Of a stretch of DNA of 21,704 nucleotides, positions 7,005 to 13,969 are shown one piece after another. The DNA lies in the IMG/VR virus record IMGVR_UViG_3300014962_000046, positions 3,010 to 24,713 of that record, one strand, 5' to 3'. The position numbers were made by a program, and so were the translations under genes. Position 1 is the stretch's first letter. Each line of letters opens with the position of its first letter. The notes beneath the pieces are model-generated. The model worked only from the letters and a program-made list of their open reading frames with translations. It made no database searches and was not told the DNA's origin. Source of the DNA: a virus.

Positions 7005-7393
7005 ACACGGTGCGCGTGCGGTGGGAGGGGCATCCGAGCCCGTTCGACGACCCGGCGATCGTGCGGGCGATCGCGGAGGGGCGGGCGCCGCTGCCGCTGG
7101 TGGAGCGGCTGCGGCGGTTCGAGCACATGGAGCGGATCTCGGCGGTGCCGGGGCGCAGCGAGTTCGTGATCGGGCCGGCGCACGGGTTCACGCGGACGTA
7201 CGTGTGGGGGCCGGACGTGTTCGAGCAGGAGATGGAGCGGGCGGACTGGGAGCTGCTGCGGGGGAACCCGTGGGACGGCCCGATGTTCCGCGAGGCGACG
7301 CCGCACCCGCGCTGGCCGCTGGGCCGGGACGGGTGGCGGCGATTGATGGAGGCGTTCGACCGGAAGCCCAGTCCCGCTGGGCGGCCGCGATGA
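7001..7393 (+). CDS. Conserved-looking hypothetical protein, basic, Trp-rich
   Basis: This is a 130-residue protein starting at the GTG at 7001 (GTGA overlap with the previous gene) and ending at the TGA at 7391-7393. Third positions are strongly G/C. It contains VRVRWEGHPSPFDDPAIVRA, an acidic/basic helix, a strand-like EFVIGPAHGFTRTYVWGPDV centre and several Trp-containing elements (WELLRGNPWDG and HPRWPLGRDGW). There is no signal peptide, membrane segment or known catalytic motif. I do not recognise it. Its place between the fibre genes and the tail tube gene suggests a minor neck or tail component or an assembly factor. Confidence 0.6.
   Translation: MNTVRVRWEGHPSPFDDPAIVRAIAEGRAPLPLVERLRRFEHMERISAVPGRSEFVIGPAHGFTRTYVWGPDVFEQEMERADWELLRGNPWDGPMFREATPHPRWPLGRDGWRRLMEAFDRKPSPAGRPR
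7366..7382 (+). other. Small hairpin over the ribosome-binding region of the 7390 gene
   Basis: GCCCAG (7366-7371) and CTGGGC (7377-7382) pair around TCCCG, ending 7 bases before the ATG at 7390. The gene has no good Shine-Dalgarno sequence, and the only G-rich stretch is inside the right arm. Translation of the next gene may therefore depend on ribosomes arriving from the upstream gene, which overlaps it by ATGA. Confidence 0.3.
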
Positions 7394-7656
7394 CGACGCC
7401 GGGCGAGTGGCCGTGGGAGCCGGCGGCGGCCGAGCTCCCGTTGCGGTGCCTGAGCCTGGCGGGGGTGATCGAGCTCGACGCGGCGGGCGCGCCGCAGGGC
7501 TTCAGGCGGAGGTGCCGTGACCGTCGGTGCTGCCCGCCGCGACCGGGATACGCGGCCTACCACCGCTGGGCGCTGGTGGGCGAGGGAGCGGGCGGGTACG
7601 TGACCGCGTACGTGCCGCTGCGGCCGGTCGAGGAGTTCCTCGACCGTGGCGAGTAG
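7390..7656 (+). CDS. Small Cys/Arg-rich hypothetical protein
   Basis: This is an 88-residue protein. The ATG at 7390 forms an ATGA overlap with the previous stop; the longer upstream frame is a shadow. Four cysteines cluster in LRCLSLAG and RRRCRDRRCCPPRPGY, about 25 residues apart, with several Arg. A strand-rich end reads VTAYVPLRPVEEFL. The cysteine spacing could bind metal or form disulphides, but there is no full zinc-finger pattern. It lies 15 bases before the tail tube gene. I do not recognise the family. A minor structural or assembly role is possible from its place in the operon. Confidence 0.55.
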   Translation: MTTPGEWPWEPAAAELPLRCLSLAGVIELDAAGAPQGFRRRCRDRRCCPPRPGYAAYHRWALVGEGAGGYVTAYVPLRPVEEFLDRGE

Positions 7657-7671
7657 ACGAGGGAGGCAGGG

Positions 7672-8217
7672 ATGCCGCTGACGAACACGGCGGGAGAGAT
7701 CCCGTACAGCATTACCGACTGCAAGGTGTACCCGTACACCGCGGGGTCGCCGGGCACCATGACCGACGTGCCCGGCATCCGCCGGGTGGAGATCTCGGCG
7801 CAGATCGAGGAGGCCGAGCACCGCGGCGACAACAGCGTGCTGGCGGTGGCCGCGTCGATCTCCAGCTTCGACCTCACCCTCGAGGTGGGGCGGATGAACG
7901 TGGACGCGATCTCGCTGCTGGCCGGCGGCACGGTGACCAGCACGGGCACCACGCCGAACCAGGTGCGGACGCTGACCCGCAAGAGCACCGACGTGATCGC
8001 GGACTACCAGATCAAGGCGGCGGCGCCGAGCAAGTCCGCGGACGCGGGCGTCGCGGTGATCGTGCTGCCGCGCTGCCAGTGGGTGGGCGGCCCGAGCTAC
8101 TCGATGGCGGACAACGAGTTCCCCGTGATCGAGATCAGCGCGCGGGCGATCCCCGACAGCAGCAGCGTGCTCTACAAGTTCGAGCAGTACGAGAGCAGCA
8201 GCTACGCGCTGAGCTAG
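7672..8217 (+). CDS. Major tail (tube) protein
   Basis: This is a 181-residue protein with an ATG at 7672 behind GGGAGG at 7661-7666, a strong site suited to a protein needed in hundreds of copies. The pattern fits siphovirus tube proteins: an N-terminal arm, then GIRRVEISAQIEEAEHRGDN (strand followed by a charged loop), then ISSFDLTLEVGRMNVDAISLL (strand then helix), a central extended segment, and strands up to FPVIEISARAIPD. The order of an 'x-x-G-D' loop, strand with alternating polar residues and L-x-x-L-x-G helix is the usual one. It lies just before the tail chaperones and tape measure, exactly where expected. The tube carries DNA and surrounds the tape measure. A G/C hairpin starts at its last base. 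Confidence 0.85.
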   Translation: MPLTNTAGEIPYSITDCKVYPYTAGSPGTMTDVPGIRRVEISAQIEEAEHRGDNSVLAVAASISSFDLTLEVGRMNVDAISLLAGGTVTSTGTTPNQVRTLTRKSTDVIADYQIKAAAPSKSADAGVAVIVLPRCQWVGGPSYSMADNEFPVIEISARAIPDSSSVLYKFEQYESSSYALS

Positions 8218-8250
8218 GCGGCCCGCGGCCGCCGGCATGATGCGGGCGGC
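8217..8250 (+). other. Two overlapping, mutually exclusive G/C hairpins after the tail tube gene
   Basis: Hairpin 1 pairs GGCGGCC (8217-8223) with GGCCGCC (8227-8233) around CGC, starting at the last base of the stop codon. Hairpin 2 pairs GCCGCC (8228-8233) with GGCGGC (8245-8250) and GCAT (8235-8238) with ATGC (8240-8243), leaving one G-G mismatch and a one-base centre. Both need 8228-8233, so only one can form. No T run follows. Possible roles are message stabilisation of the tube gene or a switch limiting read-through to the chaperones. Confidence 0.45.
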
Positions 8251-8290
8251 GGGGGGCGGGCGGAACGACGGACGGGCTCGGGGCGCGAAG

Positions 8291-8302
8291 GCGCAGGGAG
8301 CG
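8291..8302 (+). repeat. Intergenic motif copy A (before the chaperone gene)
   Basis: The 12 bases GCGCAGGGAGCG are identical to 9209-9220 in the gap before the tape measure. A related version ending GGAGCGTGGGA occurs at 21523-21533. Here the GGGAG part doubles as the ribosome site for the ATG at 8308. Confidence 0.4.
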
Positions 8303-8307
8303 TGGGA

Positions 8308-9021
8308 ATGACGGAGACGGTGGACATGCAGGGCGAGGCCGGGGCGGGTGGCGCCTCGGCCTCCGCCGTGCCTGGCGGCACTGCTGACGGCGGGTTCCGG
8401 CCGGCGGTGAGCCGGGCGCAGGCGCTGGCGATGCGGCAGGCGGAGCGCGAGGGCGTGCCGTTCTGGTGCCACAAGACGGGGTTCGAGGCGCGGGTGAAGC
8501 TGCTGAGCCTGGCGGACAGCACGATGCTGGCGGGAATCCCGCCGGCGCTGCAGGGGCAGCTGACGGCGAGCCTGGCGGGGGCGGACCGCGCGGGCGGCCG
8601 CGGGCGGGGCTTCGCGGAGCTGCTGCGGGCGGTGGGCGAGGACGAGGCGCTGGCGAACGCGTTCTGCATCGCGGGGTTCGTGTCGCCGCGGCTGGTGCTG
8701 ACCGAGGAGGAGCTCGACGGGTCGGACGACTGCTGGGTCGTGACGGACCTGCACGTCGAGGAGCGGAAGAAGTACCTCGGGCTGGTGATGGGGACGGAGC
8801 GGGAGGAGATGGCGAAGATCGCCTCCTTTCTCCGTGAAAGGGTGGCAGGCGATGCAGCTGGTGGAGCTGTGCCGGCTGCCGCAGCGGCCGAGCGGGCTGC
8901 TGGAGATGGAGGCGGCGGGGTACGGGCCGAAGGCGCGGCTGGCGTTCGATCTCGCCGTGGTGTCGTTCGCGAACCGGTTCGAGGCGATGCGGCAGGAGAC
9001 GGTGGAGCGGCCGGCGCCTGA
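8308..9021 (+). CDS. Tail assembly chaperone, upstream (G-like) frame
   Basis: The ATG at 8308 is preferred to the GTG at 8302 because GGGAG at 8296-8300 is correctly spaced for it. The real coding part runs to about 8830 (174 residues). It is helical, with a variable Gly/Ala N-terminus, then RAQALAMRQAEREGVPFWCH, a KLLSLADSTMLAGIPPALQG helix and an acidic LTEEELDGSDDCW region. After TTT at 8827-8829 the frame stays open to 9021, but its codon third positions lose their G/C bias and the product becomes Ala/Gly/Arg junk. The coding signature moves to the +1 frame there. Position between tail tube and tape measure, with a frame change, is the hallmark of the lambda gpG/gpGT type, which coats and matures the tape measure. 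The fusion would have 294 residues. Confidence 0.75.
   Translation: MTETVDMQGEAGAGGASASAVPGGTADGGFRPAVSRAQALAMRQAEREGVPFWCHKTGFEARVKLLSLADSTMLAGIPPALQGQLTASLAGADRAGGRGRGFAELLRAVGEDEALANAFCIAGFVSPRLVLTEEELDGSDDCWVVTDLHVEERKKYLGLVMGTEREEMAKIASFLRERVAGDAAGGAVPAAAAAERAAGDGGGGVRAEGAAGVRSRRGVVREPVRGDAAGDGGAAGA
8824..8835 (+). other. Candidate programmed +1 ribosomal frameshift site
   Basis: In the upstream frame the codons are TCC TTT CTC CGT. A Phe tRNA on TTT (8827-8829) can move one base forward to TTC (8828-8830) with better pairing, after which reading continues TCC GTG AAA GGG in the downstream frame. A UCC-UUU-C context is also used for the +1 shift of influenza PA-X. A -1 shift is excluded because that frame hits TGA at 8835-8837. 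The downstream frame is open only from 8789, so the shift must occur in this short zone. A -2 shift remains possible. Confidence 0.55.
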
Positions 9022-9193
9022 GCGAAAGAAGGCGCGGCCGACGGTGCGGGTGCCGCGGTATTCCGAGGCGGAGCTGCTGGCGATGCTGGGCATCGACGCG
9101 GGCGCGGAGCCAGATGCGGGACTCGGGGCTATGCCCTGGTTTCAGGCGCCGACCGACGACGACTGGGCGGCGGTCTGGGGAGACGATGCGTAG
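8834..9193 (+). CDS. Tail assembly chaperone, downstream (T-like) frame
   Basis: This frame encodes about 119 residues up to the TAG at 9191-9193, with near-perfect G/C third positions from 8834 on. There is no ribosome site before the GTG at 8834, where the upstream bases are pyrimidine-rich; this argues for entry by frameshift. An independent start at the ATG 8852 behind AAAGGG is the alternative. The sequence WQAMQLVELCRLPQRPSGLL, then FDLAVVSFANRFEAMRQE, a Pro/Arg hinge and YSEAELLAMLGID with an acidic end (DDDWAAVWGDDA) fits the T half of gpGT-type chaperones. These link the G half to the tape measure and tube subunits. The tape measure follows 42 bases later. Confidence 0.7.
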   Translation: MKGWQAMQLVELCRLPQRPSGLLEMEAAGYGPKARLAFDLAVVSFANRFEAMRQETVERPAPERKKARPTVRVPRYSEAELLAMLGIDAGAEPDAGLGAMPWFQAPTDDDWAAVWGDDA

Positions 9194-9195
9194 GG

Positions 9196-9220
9196 TGCCG
9201 GGCGCGGTGCGCAGGGAGCG
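9196..9220 (+). repeat. Intergenic element copy B (before the tape measure gene)
   Basis: Twenty-five bases starting TGCCGGGCGC and ending GGAGCG match 21505-21529, before the putative holin, except for one 2-base insertion and one 2-base deletion. Both copies end about 15-16 bases before the next ATG. It also shares 12 bases with copy A at 8291-8302. It could be a regulatory or RNA-processing signal, or a remnant of duplication. Confidence 0.45.
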
Positions 9221-9235
9221 GCGAGGGGGCTGAGC

Positions 9236-12200
9236 ATGGACCTGGGGACCGCGAGGGGACTGATCGAGATCGGGTTCGACCGCAAGGGCGTCGACGCGGC
9301 GAAGGCGGCGATGGCCGACCTCGGCACCGCCTCCGCGACGCTCGGCAGGGCGGTCGACGACGTCGGGCTGCGGCTTGCCGCGTTCGGCGCGGCCGCGACG
9401 GCGCCGTTCGCGATCGCAGTCACCGCCGCGGCGGACTTCGATGCGCAGCTGAACGCGATCGCGGCGGTGGGCGGGGCGGCGGCGCAGGCCAGGCTGGCGG
9501 AGATCGAGCAGGCCGCGCTGGACATGGGGGCGTCCACCAGGTTCAGCGCCTCCGAGGCCGCGGCCGGAATGGAAGAGCTGATCAAGGCGGGCCTGCCGGT
9601 GCAGGACGTGCTGGACGGGGCCGCCCAGTCGGCGCTTGACCTGGCGGCGGCCACGGGCACCAGCGTGCCGCAGGCCGCAGAGATCATGGCCAACGCGCTC
9701 AACGTGTTCGGCGACTCGATGACCGGGTTCAACACCGCGGGCGAGAAGGCGGTCGCGATCAGCAACCTGTTCGCCCAGGCGGCCAACGCCTCGGCCACGG
9801 ACGTCGGCGAGCTCGGGCAGGCCTTCTCGCAGGCCGCGATCGTGGCGGAGCAGTTCGGGATCCCGGTGGAGGAGCTGACGGCCCAGTTCGGCATCTTCGC
9901 CAACGCCGGGCTCAAGGGCAGCGACGCCGGAACCAGCTTCAAGACCATGCTGCTGGCGATGCTTGACCCGACCAAGGAACAGGCCGCGGCGATGGAGGAG
10001 CTGGGCATCAGCTTCTTCGACGCGCAGGGCGAGTTCATCGGGCTGGAAGGAGTTGCGGGGGAGCTGCAGGGCGGGCTCGCCGGGCTGACCGAGGAACAGC
10101 GGCAGACGGCACTGGCGGTGCTGTTCGGGACCGACGCGGTGCGGGCGGCGAGCATCGTCTACGCCCAGGGCACCAGCGGGATCGACGAGTTCAGCGGGGC
10201 GATGGAGGCCGCGGGCACCGTGGCGGAGCAGGCGGCAACGCGGAACTCCGGCCTGCGCGGGTCGCTGGAGGAGCTGCGGGGGGCGGCCGAGTCACTGGCG
10301 ATCTCGGTCGGCAAGGAACTGATCCCGATCATCCAGCCGGTGGTGGAAGGGTTCACGGACCTGATCCGCAAGCTGAACGACGCGCCGCCGGCGCTGAAGG
10401 CGCTGGTTGGCGGGATCGGCGGCGCCGCCGCCGTGCTCACCGCGATCGGTGGGGCCACGCTGCTGTTCGCGGGGCAGGTGGCAGAGTCGGTGACGGCGCT
10501 CAAGACATTCAAGACGGCGCTCGATGCGGCGAAGGCCAGCAGCGTCATCCTGAACGGCGCGCTCGGTCCGATGGGGCTTGCGGTGGCCGGCGTGGTCGCC
10601 GCGATCGGGCTGTTCGCGAAGGCATGGGTAGAGGCGAACCGGGCGGTCGACGAGGCCACGGCGCTGGCCGAGCGGGCCGACGCGGTGTTCGGGTCGCTGG
10701 ACGCGACGCTCTCGGCCAGCGGGCTGCAGGGCTACACGATCCGGTTCGAGGAACTGGCGAGCGCATACCCGCCCGGCATCCGCTCCGCGTTCGACTTCGG
10801 CGACGCGGTGAACGGCTACAACGCGGCGCTGATCGACAGCGCGGAGGCGACGGTCAAGGCGGGCGGCAGCCTCAACGAGTTTGGATCCTTCGTCACCGCC
10901 GCGGACCAGTTGCTCAAAGCCAACCGGGCGACGCTTGACGACCTGACTCCGGCATACCAGGCGTACCAGGCGGCGATCGAGTTCACGGGTCCGGCGCAGG
11001 ACGCGATCCGGGAGTCGCTGGCGCGGCTGACCGAGGAGTTCGTCAAGGGGAAGATCGGGCCGGCCGAGTACGTCGAGCAGGTGAACGCGCTGCTGGCGCT
11101 GGGGCCGGACCTGAACGCGCAGGTCTCGGAGCAGACGAAGCAGCAGGACGCGCTGCGGGCCTCGATCCTGGGCACCAACGCCGCGGTGCGGGAACTGACC
11201 GAGGTCCAGAAGATCCAGAAGGATCTCTCGGCCGACCTCGCGGAGCAGTTGGCCGAAGAGGCGGCCGCCACCGACGACTACGCGGAGCGGTGGCGCAACG
11301 CGACGCGCGACATCAGCACCGGCATCGTCGGCAACGTGGACGACTTCGACGCGTGGATAAAGGCGCAGGAGGAGGCCGGCGTCGCCAGCCGCTACGCCAC
11401 CGAGCTCACGCTCGAGCAGGCGGCGGCGCTGCAGGAGCTGGCCGACGAGCTTGCGGCGGTCGGCGAGGAGATCATCGCGGAGGCGAAGGCGCAGGAGGAG
11501 GCGACGGTCGGGGCGGCGCGGGAGCAGGCGGAGGCGCTGATCCGCGAGGCGGAGCGCGGCGGCAAGGAGCGCGTCAAGGCGCTGGAGCGAAGCGGCAAGG
11601 AGGAGGTGCGGGCCGCGCAGCAGACGGCGAACGACATGATCCGCGAGGCGGAGCGGCAGGAGGCCGAGATCGTGGCGGCGGCCGAGGCGACCGCCGACGC
11701 CCGGATCAAGGCGGCGCAGCGGGCCGAGAAGGAGGGCGTGAACGCCGCCGAGCGCGAGGCGACGCTGGTGATCCGGGAGGCCGAGCGGCAGGAGGCGCGG
11801 ACCGTCGCGGCGGCCGAGCGTGCCGCCGACGCGCAGCTGGCCGCGGTGGAGAAGAACCGCGAGCAGATCGTGGAGGCGGCGCAGCAGCAGGCGGACGGGC
11901 AGATCGAGGCCGCACAGGAAGCCGAGAAGGAGACGGTCGAGGCCGCGGAACGCGCTGCGGACGCGCAGATCGACGCTGCCGAGAAGGCCGCGGAGGCGGT
12001 GGTCGAGGCGGCGCGGGATGCCGCGGAGGCGCAGATCGATGCCGCCGAGGAGTGGGCCGACCGCCAGGTCGAGGCGGCGCGGCGGGCGGAGGAAGCGACC
12101 GTCAAGGCGGCCGAGCGGGCGGCCGATGCGCAGATCCGGGCGGCGGAGCGCGCGGCGGCGGCGCAGGAGCGCGCGATCGAGCGGCGGCTGCAGAAGGAGA

Positions 12201-13969
12201 TCGATGCCGCCGAGCGGCAGCTGCAGATCATCGAGAACCGGATCGATCGCCAGGTCGCCAAGGAGATCGAGGCGGCGCAGCGGGTGTACGACGCGCGGAT
12301 GACCGAGATCGACCAGCTCGCCGACGCGGAGAAGACCACCGCGACCTACGAGCTGAACGAGCAGTACAAGGAGCGCACGCGGTCGGTCGAGGACGCGGCG
12401 GCCGCCGAGATCGCGGCGATCAAGGCGCTCGGCCTGTCCCGGGAGGAGGAGGCGGCGCGGATCCTCGAGATCGAGCGCCGGCTCCAGGACGAGAAGGACC
12501 GCATCAACTACGAGTTGGCGCAGGCCGAGCAGGCGCGGATCGCCGAGATCGAGGCGGCGCGGACCGAGGCGATGCGGGCCGCGGAGGAGGAGCGCGACAA
12601 GATCGCCGAGGCCGCGGCGGAGCGGGCCGAGAAGCGGCTGCAGCGGGCCGAGGAGCGCGCCGCGAAGATCCGGGAGGAGGCGGAGCGCGAGGCGGCGAAG
12701 AAATCCGAGGCAATCAACAACGAGCTCGAGCGGGTGCGCCGCGACGCGGCGCGCGAGACGGCGCGGGTGGCGGCCGAGGCGGCGAAGACGCGGGAGACGG
12801 CCGAGGCGGCGGCCGCGGAACGGGTCGAGGCGATCCGGGAAGAGGCGGCGGCGCGCGTGGAGGCCGCGGAGACGGCGGCCGCGGAGCGGGTCGAGACCGT
12901 CAAGCAGGAGGCGCTGGCGCGGACGGAGGCGGCGGCGGCTGCTGCGGCGGCGCGGCGCGAGGCGGTCGAGACGGCGGCGGCGGAGAACGTCGCCCGGGTG
13001 CAGGAAGAGCAGGCAGCCATCGCGGCCGCGGCCGAGGAGCGCATCAGCAAGGAGCTCGAGGACGCAAAGCGGATCGCGGCGCGCGAGACGGCCGACATCC
13101 GGCGCGAGCAGGAGCGGATCGTCCGTGACGAGGAGCGGGCGCTGGCGAAGGAGACCGCGGACGAGATCCGCACCATCACCGACGAACTGGAGAACGAGCG
13201 ACGCGAGGCGGCGAAGACGACCTCGCTGGTGCGGCGCGCGGCCGACCGTCTGGTGCGGAACGCGGAGCGGGACAACCAGGAGGCCATCCGGGCGGAGCTG
13301 CGCAAGACCGAGGACGAGCACAAGCGGATCAACGACTGGCTGGCGCTGATCACGGAGGCTGCCGGCCGGCTGCGGATCAACACCGAGCGCAGGGTGCACG
13401 ACGAGACAAAGCGGCTGCTTGACGAGGCCAAGAAGAACGCCGGCGAGTCCGGCATGAGCGCCGGCACCGCCTACGGGCAGGGATTCGCCGACGCGCTGCG
13501 CGACATGGGCGACGACATGGCGGCGGCGGCGCGAGCGGCCGCGCGGAAGGTGAAGGAGGCGACCGAGAAGGAGCTGGAAATCTCCTCGCCGTCCAAGTGG
13601 GCAATGCGCATCGGCGGGTACGTCGGCGACGGCCTGCGGTCGGGCCTGCTGGGCGCGATGGCGGACGCAGGAGCGGGCGCCCGGGCGCTGGCCGCGGCGG
13701 TGCAGTCGCAGCTGACGCGGGGGATCGAGGTGGAGCCGATCGCGGCGGGCTACGCGGACATGGCGGCGGCCGGAGTGGCGGCGCGGCAGTCGGCGTTCCG
13801 CAGCGACCTGGCCTACGCGAACCAGCAGGCGCTGGCGATGCCGCAGCAGCTCGAGGCGACGGTGGTGATCGACGGGACGGACATGGGGCGGTTCGTCGTC
13901 GGCACGGCCCTGGCTCCGATCGCCGAGGCGGCGCGGCGGACGGGAACCCGGCGGGAGGCGTGGGCATGA
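9236..13969 (+). CDS. Tail tape measure protein
   Basis: This is a 1577-residue protein with an ATG at 9236 behind GAGGGGG. Residues about 1-375 match the TP901-type core, with LIEIGFDRKGVDAAKAAMAD followed by AADFDAQLNAIAAVGGAAA, and STRFSASEAAAGMEELIKAG then ALNVFGD. Hydrophobic segments at 389-413 and 445-462 could enter the host membrane during DNA injection. Residues 747-1032 are 26 hendecad repeats, followed by further charged coiled coil to about 1400. Near the end, EISSPSKWAMRIGGYVGDGL (1448-1467) is a common tape-measure C-terminal motif. No lysozyme or peptidase motif was seen. At about 0.15 nm per residue the tail should be near 235 nm long. It overlaps the next gene by ATGA. Confidence 0.96.
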   Translation: MDLGTARGLIEIGFDRKGVDAAKAAMADLGTASATLGRAVDDVGLRLAAFGAAATAPFAIAVTAAADFDAQLNAIAAVGGAAAQARLAEIEQAALDMGASTRFSASEAAAGMEELIKAGLPVQDVLDGAAQSALDLAAATGTSVPQAAEIMANALNVFGDSMTGFNTAGEKAVAISNLFAQAANASATDVGELGQAFSQAAIVAEQFGIPVEELTAQFGIFANAGLKGSDAGTSFKTMLLAMLDPTKEQAAAMEELGISFFDAQGEFIGLEGVAGELQGGLAGLTEEQRQTALAVLFGTDAVRAASIVYAQGTSGIDEFSGAMEAAGTVAEQAATRNSGLRGSLEELRGAAESLAISVGKELIPIIQPVVEGFTDLIRKLNDAPPALKALVGGIGGAAAVLTAIGGATLLFAGQVAESVTALKTFKTALDAAKASSVILNGALGPMGLAVAGVVAAIGLFAKAWVEANRAVDEATALAERADAVFGSLDATLSASGLQGYTIRFEELASAYPPGIRSAFDFGDAVNGYNAALIDSAEATVKAGGSLNEFGSFVTAADQLLKANRATLDDLTPAYQAYQAAIEFTGPAQDAIRESLARLTEEFVKGKIGPAEYVEQVNALLALGPDLNAQVSEQTKQQDALRASILGTNAAVRELTEVQKIQKDLSADLAEQLAEEAAATDDYAERWRNATRDISTGIVGNVDDFDAWIKAQEEAGVASRYATELTLEQAAALQELADELAAVGEEIIAEAKAQEEATVGAAREQAEALIREAERGGKERVKALERSGKEEVRAAQQTANDMIREAERQEAEIVAAAEATADARIKAAQRAEKEGVNAAEREATLVIREAERQEARTVAAAERAADAQLAAVEKNREQIVEAAQQQADGQIEAAQEAEKETVEAAERAADAQIDAAEKAAEAVVEAARDAAEAQIDAAEEWADRQVEAARRAEEATVKAAERAADAQIRAAERAAAAQERAIERRLQKEIDAAERQLQIIENRIDRQVAKEIEAAQRVYDARMTEIDQLADAEKTTATYELNEQYKERTRSVEDAAAAEIAAIKALGLSREEEAARILEIERRLQDEKDRINYELAQAEQARIAEIEAARTEAMRAAEEERDKIAEAAAERAEKRLQRAEERAAKIREEAEREAAKKSEAINNELERVRRDAARETARVAAEAAKTRETAEAAAAERVEAIREEAAARVEAAETAAAERVETVKQEALARTEAAAAAAAARREAVETAAAENVARVQEEQAAIAAAAEERISKELEDAKRIAARETADIRREQERIVRDEERALAKETADEIRTITDELENERREAAKTTSLVRRAADRLVRNAERDNQEAIRAELRKTEDEHKRINDWLALITEAAGRLRINTERRVHDETKRLLDEAKKNAGESGMSAGTAYGQGFADALRDMGDDMAAAARAAARKVKEATEKELEISSPSKWAMRIGGYVGDGLRSGLLGAMADAGAGARALAAAVQSQLTRGIEVEPIAAGYADMAAAGVAARQSAFRSDLAYANQQALAMPQQLEATVVIDGTDMGRFVVGTALAPIAEAARRTGTRREAWA
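11474..12331 (+). repeat. 26 tandem 33-bp (11-residue) hendecad repeats in the tape measure
   Basis: From residue 747 to 1032 the protein divides exactly into 26 units of 11 residues. An aliphatic residue occupies position 1 in 24 of 26, often alternating Ile and Val, followed by x-A-A-[EQR] and Ala/Glu/Arg. Examples are VEAAERAADAQ, IDAAEKAAEAV and VEAARDAAEAQ. No insertion breaks the register. An 11-residue period gives a nearly straight helix bundle rather than a supercoiled heptad coil. Confidence 0.9.

Noticed and set aside
8466-8837. A -1 frameshift in the chaperone genes
   Set aside because: The -1 frame stops at TGA 8835-8837 and has no coding signature downstream, so only +1 (or -2) can reach the second chaperone frame.
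10292-13399. Minus-strand frame of 1035 codons opposite the tape measure
   Set aside because: It is an artefact of GCG/GAG-rich coiled-coil codons. There is no ribosome site or recognisable protein, and the opposite strand is a clear tape measure.
9236-13969. A peptidase or lysozyme domain in the tape measure
   Set aside because: I looked for HxxxD/HxH or lysozyme-like motifs between the hydrophobic segments and the coiled coil and saw none convincing.
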